Of a stretch of DNA of 16,735 nt, positions 9,040 through 16,490 are shown piece by piece (the first letter of the stretch is position 1; each line of letters opens with the position of its first letter). The notes beneath the pieces were generated by a model, which searched no databases, was not told the origin of the DNA, and saw only the letters and a program-made list of their open reading frames with translations. Origin of the DNA: an uncultured Prevotella sp. (lineage in GTDB: Bacteria > Bacteroidota > Bacteroidia > Bacteroidales > Bacteroidaceae); assembly GCA_937889855.1 (NCBI GenBank), contig CALBYK010000273.1, positions 1 through 16,735 on the forward strand, given 5' to 3'. Made by a program: the position numbers and the translations under genes.

Positions 9040-9222
9040 TTATGGCAAGACTTCTGTGTGTTTGTAAAATTCTTGGAAACAAAATCCATTCTTCAAAACT
9101 CTTCTGATGAGAGTATATTTTCCAAGTCTCCTTCTTCCGTATATAACAATGAAGTTAGATACGTTAGATTCCAATGCCGTCTGAAGAACTTCTTGTTCCT
9201 TGATTCTATCTACAAATTTCAT
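9040..9222 (-). pseudogene. N-terminal remnant of an AAA-type ATP-binding protein (archaeal-ATPase-like family)
   Basis: Reading the minus strand from ATG at 9222 gives MKFVDRIKEQEVLQTAL, then NFIVIYGRRRLGKYTLIRRV and a stop about 60 codons in. This matches the start of the large ATP-binding proteins common in Bacteroidales, which open with a MKF-DR-KE-LQ helix followed by a Walker A motif of the form GRRR-GK-S/T-L. Here the Walker A Ser/Thr is replaced by Tyr, and everything after the first strand and helix is missing (the normal protein is several hundred residues). An upstream in-frame ATG at 9255 would add 11 residues, but the family start is the MKF. It is most simply a decayed, truncated gene; a short expressed product seems unlikely. 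Its codons blend with AT-rich intergenic sequence. Confidence 0.65.
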
Positions 9223-9307
9223 ATTAGTATATTCTGACTTTCCTGTTCTTCTCACATCTTAATTCTTGGTTTTTGTAAACGCATATAAACCAGCATGCAA
9301 CAATGTT

Positions 9308-9330
9308 GTAACACGCAGTCTGTAATTTTG
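9308..9330 (+). promoter_or_regulatory. Promoter of the lipoprotein gene with shared GTAACACGC element
   Basis: TAATTTTG at 9323-9330 matches the Bacteroidetes -7 consensus TAnnTTTG. GTAACACGC at 9308-9316 sits six bases upstream, exactly as at the receptor promoter (6074-6082). The upstream sequence TGTTGTAACA (9305-9314) has inverted ends (TGTT/AACA), which could be a half-site pair. ATATAAGTT recurs at 9350-9358 in the leader. The leader would be about 43 bases long. Confidence 0.7.
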
Positions 9331-9379
9331 CAGGCGTAAAAGGATAACAATATAAGTTCTAATAAATACTTACAGCATT

Positions 9380-10918
9380 ATGAACAAGATGAATCTTTTA
9401 GGATGCATGGGCATCCTGGCATTGGCTGCCACGATGGGCAGCTGCAGTAGCAACGACGATCCTACTCCCGACCCTAACCCGGGCAACACCTACGTGTGGA
9501 CTACCAATGGTGGACTGAAGGCTTGCGACCATCTGCTCTTCGGCTCCGACGGCAAGGACAATGCCGAGGGCAGCGTGATAGGCAATGGCGACCAGGAGCT
9601 TGTGTTCACAGGCAAGCAGACTCTAAAGAAAGGTATTTACACTCTCAAAGGATGGATATACATAGCCGACGGTGCTGAACTAACCATCGAGCCGGGCACC
9701 ATAATCAAGGGCGACAAGGCGACGAAGGCTGCCCTCATCGTGGAACGCGGCGGCAAGCTCTTGGCGCAGGGTACGGCGCAGGAACCTATCGTCTTCACGT
9801 CGGCACAACCGGCAGGACAGCGCCGCCCGGGCGACTGGGGTGGTGTGATTATCTGCGGCAAGGCACACAACAACCAGACCGAGATGCAGATTGAGGGCGG
9901 TCCGCGCACAAAGCACGGCGGCACCGACGACAGCGACAACTCGGGTGTGCTCAGCTACGCACGCATTGAGTTTGCCGGCTATCCGTTCAAGGCCGACCAG
10001 GAGATTAACGGCCTTACCTTAGGTTCGGTTGGCTCTGGCACGAAGATTGACCACGTGCAGGTGTCCTACTCCAACGACGACTCCTTCGAGTGGTTTGGTG
10101 GTGCCGTCAACTGCAAGTATCTCATTGCCTACAAGGGTTGGGACGACGACTTCGACACCGACAATGGATTCTCGGGCAAGGTGCAGTTCGGTCTTGCCGT
10201 GCGCGACCCGAAGATTGCCGACCAGAGCCAGAGCAACGGTTTCGAGAGCGACAACTGCGCCGATGGTGCACAGGTGTCGCCATACACCACGGCAACATTC
10301 TCTAACATCACTTTCGTCGGACCGAAGACAGCGTCCGACTTCCAGAACAACAGCTCGTACATCACCGCCGGCGACTACTTCCCCAACAATGGCTCCGGTC
10401 TCGGCAAATTCCAGGCTGCCATGCAGATACGCCGCTCGTCACGTCTTAACTGCGTGAACTCCGTTATCACCGACTGGCCCATCGGTCTCATTATCGACGG
10501 CGAGAAGGGCGACACCCCGGCTCAGGCACAGGCGGGCACGCTGAAGCTCAAGAACATATACATGGCAAATGCCGACATCATAGGCAGCGACGCCAATAAG
10601 TGCTACGAGGACAAGGAATATGACTTCTCGGCAAAGGCAGTGAAGGCAGGCAGCACACAGAGCTACTCCCACACGTTCTTCGAGCAGGCTGGCAACGGCA
10701 ACAAGTACTTCGCCGACAAGAGCGGCTTCATGCTCACCGACGGCAAGGGCGTGGGTGTGCCGTTCATGCCACAGGCTGGCAGCAGCCTGTTCGGAGCACA
10801 GAGTTTCGAGGGTCTTGACAGTTGGTTCAGCAACGTGAGCTATATAGGAGCCTTCGACGCCAACGACTCATGGCTTGACGGCTGGACAAACTTCGACCCG
10901 CAGAATGCGCAGTATTGA
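9380..10918 (+). CDS. Surface lipoprotein with beta-helix-like repeats, partner of TonB-dependent receptor
   Basis: The 512-aa product has a lipoprotein signal peptide with lipobox MGSC, so Cys22 becomes the acylated residue. It is followed by SSNDD, a Ser/Asp-rich start resembling the Bacteroides lipoprotein export signal for surface display. A Pro/Asp-rich linker leads into stacked strands typical of right-handed beta-helices: LTIEPGTIIKG, LIVERGGKLLAQGTAQEPI (about 119-137) and GDWGGVIICGKA (about 151-162). A conserved-looking acidic core follows: NDDSFEWFGG (about 232-241) and WDDDFDTDNGF (254-264). The protein ends ...GWTNFDPQNAQY. I recognise the general type, a conserved Bacteroidetes lipoprotein found near TonB receptors, but not a proven function. 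It has its own promoter sharing an element with the receptor promoter, so a role in capturing the receptor's ligand is inferred. The acidic motifs could bind calcium or another cation. Confidence 0.88.
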   Translation: MNKMNLLGCMGILALAATMGSCSSNDDPTPDPNPGNTYVWTTNGGLKACDHLLFGSDGKDNAEGSVIGNGDQELVFTGKQTLKKGIYTLKGWIYIADGAELTIEPGTIIKGDKATKAALIVERGGKLLAQGTAQEPIVFTSAQPAGQRRPGDWGGVIICGKAHNNQTEMQIEGGPRTKHGGTDDSDNSGVLSYARIEFAGYPFKADQEINGLTLGSVGSGTKIDHVQVSYSNDDSFEWFGGAVNCKYLIAYKGWDDDFDTDNGFSGKVQFGLAVRDPKIADQSQSNGFESDNCADGAQVSPYTTATFSNITFVGPKTASDFQNNSSYITAGDYFPNNGSGLGKFQAAMQIRRSSRLNCVNSVITDWPIGLIIDGEKGDTPAQAQAGTLKLKNIYMANADIIGSDANKCYEDKEYDFSAKAVKAGSTQSYSHTFFEQAGNGNKYFADKSGFMLTDGKGVGVPFMPQAGSSLFGAQSFEGLDSWFSNVSYIGAFDANDSWLDGWTNFDPQNAQY

Positions 10919-10955
10919 TGACCGGTGCCGTTGGGCACTATAATACATACGATAG

Positions 10956-10998
10956 CACAACAAAGCCTTGGTCCGAAAAGAACCAAGGCTTTGTTGTG
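10956..10998. terminator. Perfect 17-bp hairpin, bidirectional terminator between convergent genes
   Basis: The left arm CACAACAAAGCCTTGGT (10956-10972) and right arm ACCAAGGCTTTGTTGTG (10982-10998) are exact reverse complements around the 9-base loop CCGAAAAGA. It lies between the lipoprotein stop (10918) and the end of the minus-strand ATPase gene (11021), so it can serve both. T-rich tracts are inside the arms rather than after the stem, and no long terminal U-run follows on either strand. Confidence 0.8.
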
Positions 10999-11020
10999 TC
11001 GCATAAATCATACTTATCTC

Positions 11021-12586
11021 CTACATATCTTTGATAATCCACTCGCTGATAGTGCGCAGGCTGCTGTCGTAGTTGATGCCCACTTTCACCAGTCGCTTGC
11101 CATCGGCGGAGTAGGGTATGAGATAACCCTTCTCGTCAATCTGGCGCAGTGCGTCGGTTGCCGAACCGTCGTATTTCAGCTCGAACACATAAACAGTCGT
11201 GGGAAGATGCAGCACTGCATCGGCACGTCCTATGGCACTGTCTTCCTCTACTCGGATGAGTGCGCCCATGAGGTTGAAGATAAGATAAAAGACAGTCTGG
11301 AAGTCGCGTTCGTTCTTGTTGGACAGGCGGTTGGAGATGCCCGAAAGATAGGCTCTCAGCGCGTTGAGTGCACCCTCGATGTCGTCGTCGTAGAGTTTCT
11401 CCACGAACTCTATCACCAGGCTGTTGTTGTCTATCGACACAGGCGAGAGATAGTTGGGCGCGAGACTCTTCAGCATACCAATCTTCACCTCGCGGTTGGG
11501 GTAGCCAAGGACGTAGCTCTTCGTGATGTGGTTGTATTTCTTTATCGTCAGGTAGCCGCTCTGGTAGAGTAGCGGCAGGGCAGAGGTCATCTGCTCGGGC
11601 GATACGTCGAAGTCGTCTATGCTGACGCGCTTCTGCTCGATGTCCATCACGCCAACATGATATTTGCGCAGGCTATTTATCAGATAGCTCGGAGTGCCCG
11701 ATCCGAACCAGTAGGAGTCAATCTGCTGACCATTCAACGCGCGGATGAGGCTGAACGGATTGAACACGTCCTCTGAGTGATTGCTGAAATGATAGCCGTC
11801 ATAATACTGTCGCAGTTCCTCCATGCACTCATCGTAGGTCAGTCCGAGAGCGCGTCCGAGTCCCTCCACGTCGGGTCGCATCACGGTGGTCAACTCCGTT
11901 TGGCTTATGCCGCAGATGGCTGAGTACTGGTCGAACATGCTTATGTTCTCGAGGTTGTTAAGCTCGCTGAAGATGCTCAGTTGCGAGAATTTGGTTATGC
12001 CCGTGATGAATGTGAACTCAAGGTAGGGGTCGAGTTTCTTCAGTGGACTGTAGAAATTCTGCATGATGTGGCGCAGCGAGTCGAGGTTCTCCTTCTCATG
12101 CACCACGTCGAGCAACGGCGCGTCATACTCATCGATGATGATCACCACTTTCTTGCCGGTCTGTTCAAAGGCCTTTATCACAAGGTCTTTCAGCCGTATG
12201 TTAGGGTCGGGCTTTTCGCTCTTGTATCTGTAGGAAGCCTCGGCATCGTCAAGCATGTCGGCGAGATAACGCTCCAATTGGTCTTTTTCCATGTGTTTGG
12301 CTCCGCTCATGTCGAAGTGCAGCACGGGATGCCTTGTCCACTCCTTCTCGTAGTCGGCTATGGCAAGACCATCGAACAGCTCCTTGCGCCCCTCGAAATA
12401 TGCTTGCAGTGTAGATGCGAACAGCGACTTTCCGAACCGTCTTGGGCGGCTCAGAAAGACATACTTCATTTTCTTCTTGCGGAAATCGACTATATATTTA
12501 GTCTTGTCGACATACAGATAGTTGCCTTCGCGTATATTCTCGAAGGTCTGTATCCCCACAGGGTAGCAATTAACCATTTCTGCCAT
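11021..12586 (-). CDS. AAA-ATPase-like protein with C-terminal PD-(D/E)XK nuclease-like domain
   Basis: The 521-aa protein has the full layout of the AAA-ATPase_like plus PDDEXK_9 family, abundant in Bacteroidales. The N-terminus has IQTFENIREGNYLYVDKT. A Walker A-like loop RPRRFGKS is at 47-54, Walker B VVIIIDEYD at 147-155, and a sensor-like ITGITKFSQLSIFSELNN stretch near 215. The C-terminus carries the nuclease-fold signature: GRADAV (Asp456), then VYVFELKY (Glu469, Lys471), then a Gln in ALRQID (Gln482). All expected active residues are present, so the gene appears intact. The start at 12586 is preceded by a purine-rich AAAGAGAGAG tract. Its cellular role is not established; links to mobile elements, defence or DNA metabolism have been suggested for such proteins on domain grounds only. 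It is transcribed away from the third large secreted gene and toward the lipoprotein gene. Confidence 0.92.
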   Translation of the reverse strand: MAEMVNCYPVGIQTFENIREGNYLYVDKTKYIVDFRKKKMKYVFLSRPRRFGKSLFASTLQAYFEGRKELFDGLAIADYEKEWTRHPVLHFDMSGAKHMEKDQLERYLADMLDDAEASYRYKSEKPDPNIRLKDLVIKAFEQTGKKVVIIIDEYDAPLLDVVHEKENLDSLRHIMQNFYSPLKKLDPYLEFTFITGITKFSQLSIFSELNNLENISMFDQYSAICGISQTELTTVMRPDVEGLGRALGLTYDECMEELRQYYDGYHFSNHSEDVFNPFSLIRALNGQQIDSYWFGSGTPSYLINSLRKYHVGVMDIEQKRVSIDDFDVSPEQMTSALPLLYQSGYLTIKKYNHITKSYVLGYPNREVKIGMLKSLAPNYLSPVSIDNNSLVIEFVEKLYDDDIEGALNALRAYLSGISNRLSNKNERDFQTVFYLIFNLMGALIRVEEDSAIGRADAVLHLPTTVYVFELKYDGSATDALRQIDEKGYLIPYSADGKRLVKVGINYDSSLRTISEWIIKDM

Positions 12587-12737
12587 AATCTCTCTCTTTT
12601 ATGAACTTGTGCCGCTAAGTTATTAATAAAATTCGGGACAGGCAACTTTTTCTTTTAAAACAAGATGTTTATGTGGTTGTAAATGATTAAATTTGCAAAC
12701 ATTTTCGGATAGTGATAATTAATAGAAAGAGTATAAT
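12587..12737. promoter_or_regulatory. Divergent promoter region for the ATPase (-) and paralogue 3 (+)
   Basis: On the plus strand TAAATTTG at 12688-12695 is a perfect TAnnTTTG -7 box about 40 bases before the ATG at 12738, with TTTATG at 12668-12673 as a possible weak -33. On the minus strand TAACTTAG (12622-12615) is a one-mismatch -7 box, and TTGC (12645-12642) lies 19 bases upstream as a -33 candidate for the ATPase gene. The plus promoter lacks the GTAACACGC element seen at the receptor and lipoprotein genes. Confidence 0.6.
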
Positions 12738-15700
12738 ATGACAAAATTTTCAATTAGAGTAGTCATGTGCATGTTCGCATGGCTTTTCTGTCTGCAGTCG
12801 TCATTGGCTGCCGACACATGGAGCTATCCCTCGAAGAAACCGGACAAAAGTCTTGGAGGCGGACGAGGTTATATCAACGATCCTTATCTCATCAAGACGG
12901 CTCAGCAGCTTGCCGACTTTGCATGGTTGGTGAACAACGGCAATAGTTACTCAGGTGAATATGTGGCACTTGCTGCCAACATCACGCTCAACGACATCAT
13001 ATTTGATGACAACAATGAACCGACCAATTTGAAAGAACTTAAGGCGTGGACCAATATCGGCGAATACGGATCTTTGTCAAACGACTATTTCAAAGGTTTT
13101 TTTGACGGACGGGACCATACAATCAGCGGACTGTATGTCAATGTAGACAAGGATGAGTATACGGGATTGTTTGGCGCTCTTTATGGAGAAGTGAGCAACC
13201 TGAACATTAAAGACAGTTATATATTGGGTGACGGCGGAAACGACGCCACTGGCTTCCTGGTGGGCTATATGAAGTGCTCGGTGATAAACAACTGCCACAT
13301 ATCCAACAGCCATATCGACATTGCCACTAACACCAGCTCCAACATTGGCGGCATTGCCGGACAGGGAAGTGGTGACGGCAAGGTGGTGTTGGCAAGCTCC
13401 TTCAGCGGCACAATGAACATACATCATAGTTCTGGAACCGTTTATGTTGCGGGAATAATGGGACTTGGTGCTCCAAAACTCGAAAACTGCAGGGTTGACG
13501 GACAGATGAATCTTTATGCTGTCAAATCCGACTCTAAAGATGAAATCTATGCCAACGGACTGTGCTATGAGGCTGCCGACATAACTGGCTGTGTGAACAA
13601 CCTCAATTTTAAGGTGCAAAACGAAGGGGGCTCTTCGAAACTCCATACGTTGGATCTGAACACGTTGTGCAAAACAGCACAGAACGTATCCAAGTCGGCT
13701 AATTTGGGCAGTGTACAGATATTGAGCACGGATGGCTGGCAAGGCATGGTGGGCAATATCTTCAGAGTAGATGCATTGGAAGACTGTGCCTTTTATGGTA
13801 GCTTCAATGGCACTTCTGTCAACCGCTCAACTTCCGGCAAACTAACGTTCTACTATTTGGGAGAGCAGGATAACTACATAAAAAATCCTTCTAACAATGT
13901 GTTCCTTTGTAAGGATGGCTATACTTTCGTCTCCAGCAATACGGAGCGTTTTGATCGCAAAATCGTGAACCTCACGCCTGGCTCATACGATAAAGGAGTC
14001 TATGCCTATCCGGAAGACAAACTGAAAGCCGACGACATATTATCGTCGCTGAACAGTGAGTCCACCACTTCTTGTGTATGGGGAAAGACAAAAGGCAGAG
14101 GCGACCTCTTGGACGGATGTCCACTGCCCGTAGTGTGTGGCGGCGTTCTTGATGCCGACCTCAAGGGCGAGGGCACCGAGGAAAGCCCGTGGCTCATAGG
14201 CTCGGAGGCGGAGCTGCGCAAGTTGGCTGCTGACCTGAATGCAGGCAAGATCGATACTGAAGGCAAGTTCTTCGCCCTCACAGCCGACATCGACATGACC
14301 AACAGCGAGGTGTTCGAGCCAATAGGCAACAGCGAGAAACTTCCATTCCTTGGCACATTCGACGGACAGGGACATGTAATCTCAGGCATCAAAATCAAAA
14401 ATCTGGGAATGTTCGGATATGGAGACGGATGTACGCTGAAACGGCTTGCAGTAGTAGGAGCGGAATTTGAAGATAACAGTCTTGACAGATGTGCGGTGCT
14501 GCTGGGACATGGGGTAGAAAACAAGTTTAGTAATTACGTGGACGACTGCTATGTAGGCGGCGACATCAAAATATCGGCCGACAAGTTTAGTGTGGCAGGC
14601 ATCGTAGGGTCTACTGATGTAGCTTATATAAACAACTGCTATTTCAAGGGCCGCTACATTGTCGACTCGAAAAACTCTGCCACGAATACGTTGAGTGGCA
14701 TTAGCTGTGCTTGTGGATATATGTCTTATATCAAGAACTGCTATGCGTCGTTTTCTGTTGCCGCTCCGGATGACATGGATATCAAAATATCCGGCATCAG
14801 CAACATACCAGCAATAAATGCGAAAAACAACTATTCTGTGTGTGGCCAGATAAACCAGCATGGAGATAATGCGGAAGATGAAGAATATATGAACGGCAAG
14901 ATATGCGATAATGACAGCGAAATTTTTGCCGACAGCCAGTTCCCGGCCGACAGCCCTTGGCAGAAGGGTGTGTTCCGCTATGTGCTGAAGGATGCTAAAA
15001 ACTATGTGGCGACGGCAGCCGACGGCACCGACACGGAGGTCTACTACGATGCCATCGCAATGTCCGACAGCAATAACCCGTCAAACGACATCTTCCACTA
15101 CACCCTCAAGGACGGTGAGGAAAACGACAAACTGCTGTGGGCTCTGCCAAACCTCGCCATCTACACCCCTGAAGACAAGTCGGAATATATCATCAACTGC
15201 ACGCTCAACCCCGCCAAGCCGCTGAACTACAACACCAAGGCAAGCTGCAAGGCAGAGGCAGTGAAGGCGAACATGCGCTATTCGCTCGCCCTTGAGACTG
15301 GCAAGCACTATTATACGCTCTGTCTGCCAGGTACCGTGCAAAGCGACAATCTTCCGTCGGGCTCGGCGCTGTATATCGGCGGCGAGGTGAAGGATGACGG
15401 CGACGGCAACAGATATATGGACATTGTACGGGTCGACTCTGTGGAGGGCGGCATACCTTTCGTGGCATACGTGCCAAACCCTACTACTGGCGAAACCCTC
15501 AACATACTGATGCGCTCGCGCATGGCCCCGAATACGTTGAAGAGCATTTCCGATGGCGAGCATACGCAGAACTTCGCGCTCACCGGCACTTACAAGGGCG
15601 GAGCGATGAGCAATGTGTGCAACAAGCTCGTGGAGAGCGACGGCAAGGTGTATCTCACCAAGGTTGCCGGCGAGCAGACAGTGCTGCCTTTCACGGCATA

Positions 15701-16463
15701 CCTGGAGAACGAGGAGAAGGTGGAGCTGTGCAACTATGTGCTGCTTGACGAGATGAGCAACGAGACCGAGAGGGTGCTCGGCGAAGTGGACGGCACCACG
15801 ATGAATGTGATGCTGGAGCGCACGCTGCGCAGCGACGGATGGAACACCATCTGTCTGCCGTTTGACATGACGGTGGAAGAAGTGGAAGCTGTATTCGGAG
15901 AGGGCACCAAGGTGGAGGCCTATGCCTGGAGTGAAGTAAAAGACGGTGTGATAACGTTCCGTTTCGATTCTCCCGCTTATAATCGCATATACTCCGGCTA
16001 TTTCTATCTGATAAAGCCAGGCACCAGCGGCAACCACTATCTCATACCGAACCGTGCGCTTAACAATGTTCTCATACCAGTGGGCGGTCCTTTCGAGGTT
16101 GATGGAACGCAGTATAATGTGAAACTCTGCGGCACTTACGCGCGCAAGATGCTCGGCACTGGTGAGGAAGGAAATGATGAATACTTCATCCAGAACAACA
16201 AGATAATGCATGTGGCAAATGGGCGGCAGATACCTATGAACGGTTTCCGTGGCTATATCACAGCCAACGAGGCGGCAGCCAATGCTCTCTCCAAGGCACG
16301 CATCGTGCACAGCGACGGCTCTACGACCGACCTTCGCCTTGTCGAGGTGGGTTCCAATGCCGACGGCTCGCAGCGCATATACGACCTGCAGGGCATCGAG
16401 CAAAGCTCAGACTCGCAGCAGCGCGGTGTCTACATCAAGGGTGGACGCAAGTATGTGAAGTGA
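12738..16463 (+). CDS. Large secreted GLUG/beta-helix-like repeat protein (paralogue 3, complete)
   Basis: The 1241-aa product matches paralogue 2 from end to end. The signal peptide (1-24, cleavage after SLA) shares its core MCMFAWLFCLQ. Module 1 starts near 42 (DPYLIKTAQQLADFAWLVN), and module 2 near 475 (ESPWLIGSEAELRKLAADLN, then LTADIDM and GHVISGIKIKNLGMFGYG). The C-terminal modules open YYTLCLPG and WNTICLPFDM, and the tail is RIYDLQGIE...GVYIKGGRKYVK. By eye the copies agree at well over half of all residues, but unevenly: module 2's start and the C-terminus are nearly constant, while the loops around residues 290-470 vary. The gene has its own TAnnTTTG promoter and is followed 27 bases later by a 53-codon gene with no terminator between, so they likely share a transcript. 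Export by type IX-like secretion and surface display are inferred from the tail; no enzyme motif is visible and the binding target is unknown. Confidence 0.9.
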   Translation: MTKFSIRVVMCMFAWLFCLQSSLAADTWSYPSKKPDKSLGGGRGYINDPYLIKTAQQLADFAWLVNNGNSYSGEYVALAANITLNDIIFDDNNEPTNLKELKAWTNIGEYGSLSNDYFKGFFDGRDHTISGLYVNVDKDEYTGLFGALYGEVSNLNIKDSYILGDGGNDATGFLVGYMKCSVINNCHISNSHIDIATNTSSNIGGIAGQGSGDGKVVLASSFSGTMNIHHSSGTVYVAGIMGLGAPKLENCRVDGQMNLYAVKSDSKDEIYANGLCYEAADITGCVNNLNFKVQNEGGSSKLHTLDLNTLCKTAQNVSKSANLGSVQILSTDGWQGMVGNIFRVDALEDCAFYGSFNGTSVNRSTSGKLTFYYLGEQDNYIKNPSNNVFLCKDGYTFVSSNTERFDRKIVNLTPGSYDKGVYAYPEDKLKADDILSSLNSESTTSCVWGKTKGRGDLLDGCPLPVVCGGVLDADLKGEGTEESPWLIGSEAELRKLAADLNAGKIDTEGKFFALTADIDMTNSEVFEPIGNSEKLPFLGTFDGQGHVISGIKIKNLGMFGYGDGCTLKRLAVVGAEFEDNSLDRCAVLLGHGVENKFSNYVDDCYVGGDIKISADKFSVAGIVGSTDVAYINNCYFKGRYIVDSKNSATNTLSGISCACGYMSYIKNCYASFSVAAPDDMDIKISGISNIPAINAKNNYSVCGQINQHGDNAEDEEYMNGKICDNDSEIFADSQFPADSPWQKGVFRYVLKDAKNYVATAADGTDTEVYYDAIAMSDSNNPSNDIFHYTLKDGEENDKLLWALPNLAIYTPEDKSEYIINCTLNPAKPLNYNTKASCKAEAVKANMRYSLALETGKHYYTLCLPGTVQSDNLPSGSALYIGGEVKDDGDGNRYMDIVRVDSVEGGIPFVAYVPNPTTGETLNILMRSRMAPNTLKSISDGEHTQNFALTGTYKGGAMSNVCNKLVESDGKVYLTKVAGEQTVLPFTAYLENEEKVELCNYVLLDEMSNETERVLGEVDGTTMNVMLERTLRSDGWNTICLPFDMTVEEVEAVFGEGTKVEAYAWSEVKDGVITFRFDSPAYNRIYSGYFYLIKPGTSGNHYLIPNRALNNVLIPVGGPFEVDGTQYNVKLCGTYARKMLGTGEEGNDEYFIQNNKIMHVANGRQIPMNGFRGYITANEAAANALSKARIVHSDGSTTDLRLVEVGSNADGSQRIYDLQGIEQSSDSQQRGVYIKGGRKYVK
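12762..12796 (+). repeat. Copy B of a 35-base identical segment in the signal-peptide coding region
   Basis: Identical to 2184-2218 in paralogue 2. It codes for the hydrophobic core of the signal peptide. Confidence 0.9.
13546..13609 (+). repeat. Copy B of a 64-base identical segment shared by paralogues 2 and 3
   Basis: Identical to 2968-3031. Divergence resumes at once on both sides (for example the codons for the residues just after CVNNLNFK differ). Confidence 0.9.
16371..16396 (+). repeat. 26-base tail-coding segment identical in all three paralogues
   Basis: The same 26 bases occur at 2043-2068 and 5790-5815. They encode QRIYDLQGI at the start of the C-terminal tail. The downstream GVYIKGGRKYVK codons are also nearly identical, while the eight to ten residues between vary. 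Confidence 0.85.
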
Positions 16464-16490
16464 AAATATTTAAAGTAATTATATGATAAT

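Larger units (their letters stand above)
8987..9379. other. 393-base intergenic region between receptor and lipoprotein genes
   Basis: The stretch contains a C7 run just after the receptor stop (8999-9005), a minus-strand remnant of an ATPase gene (9040-9222), and the lipoprotein promoter (9308-9330). It is more AT-rich than the surrounding coding DNA. I see no convincing hairpin terminator for the receptor gene, so some readthrough into the lipoprotein gene is possible. Confidence 0.7.

Noticed and set aside
8809..9237. 142-codon plus-strand frame spanning the receptor's 3' end
   Set aside because: The first part is a shifted frame of the receptor's last strands and the second is AT-rich intergenic sequence; no start signal or similarity is seen.
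10925..11572. 215-codon plus-strand frame after the lipoprotein gene
   Set aside because: It lies almost entirely antisense to the well-supported ATPase gene, runs through the 17-bp hairpin and has no recognisable domain or signal.
11981..12604. 207-codon plus-strand frame
   Set aside because: Antisense to the Walker A/B-containing part of the ATPase gene; its composition fits a complementary-strand shadow.
15081..16403. 440-codon minus-strand frame inside paralogue 3
   Set aside because: Its counterparts occur antisense to the same region in paralogues 1 and 2 (1725-2099, 5049-5822) only because the sense sequence is conserved. The sense frame has a signal peptide, motifs and a full-length alignment.
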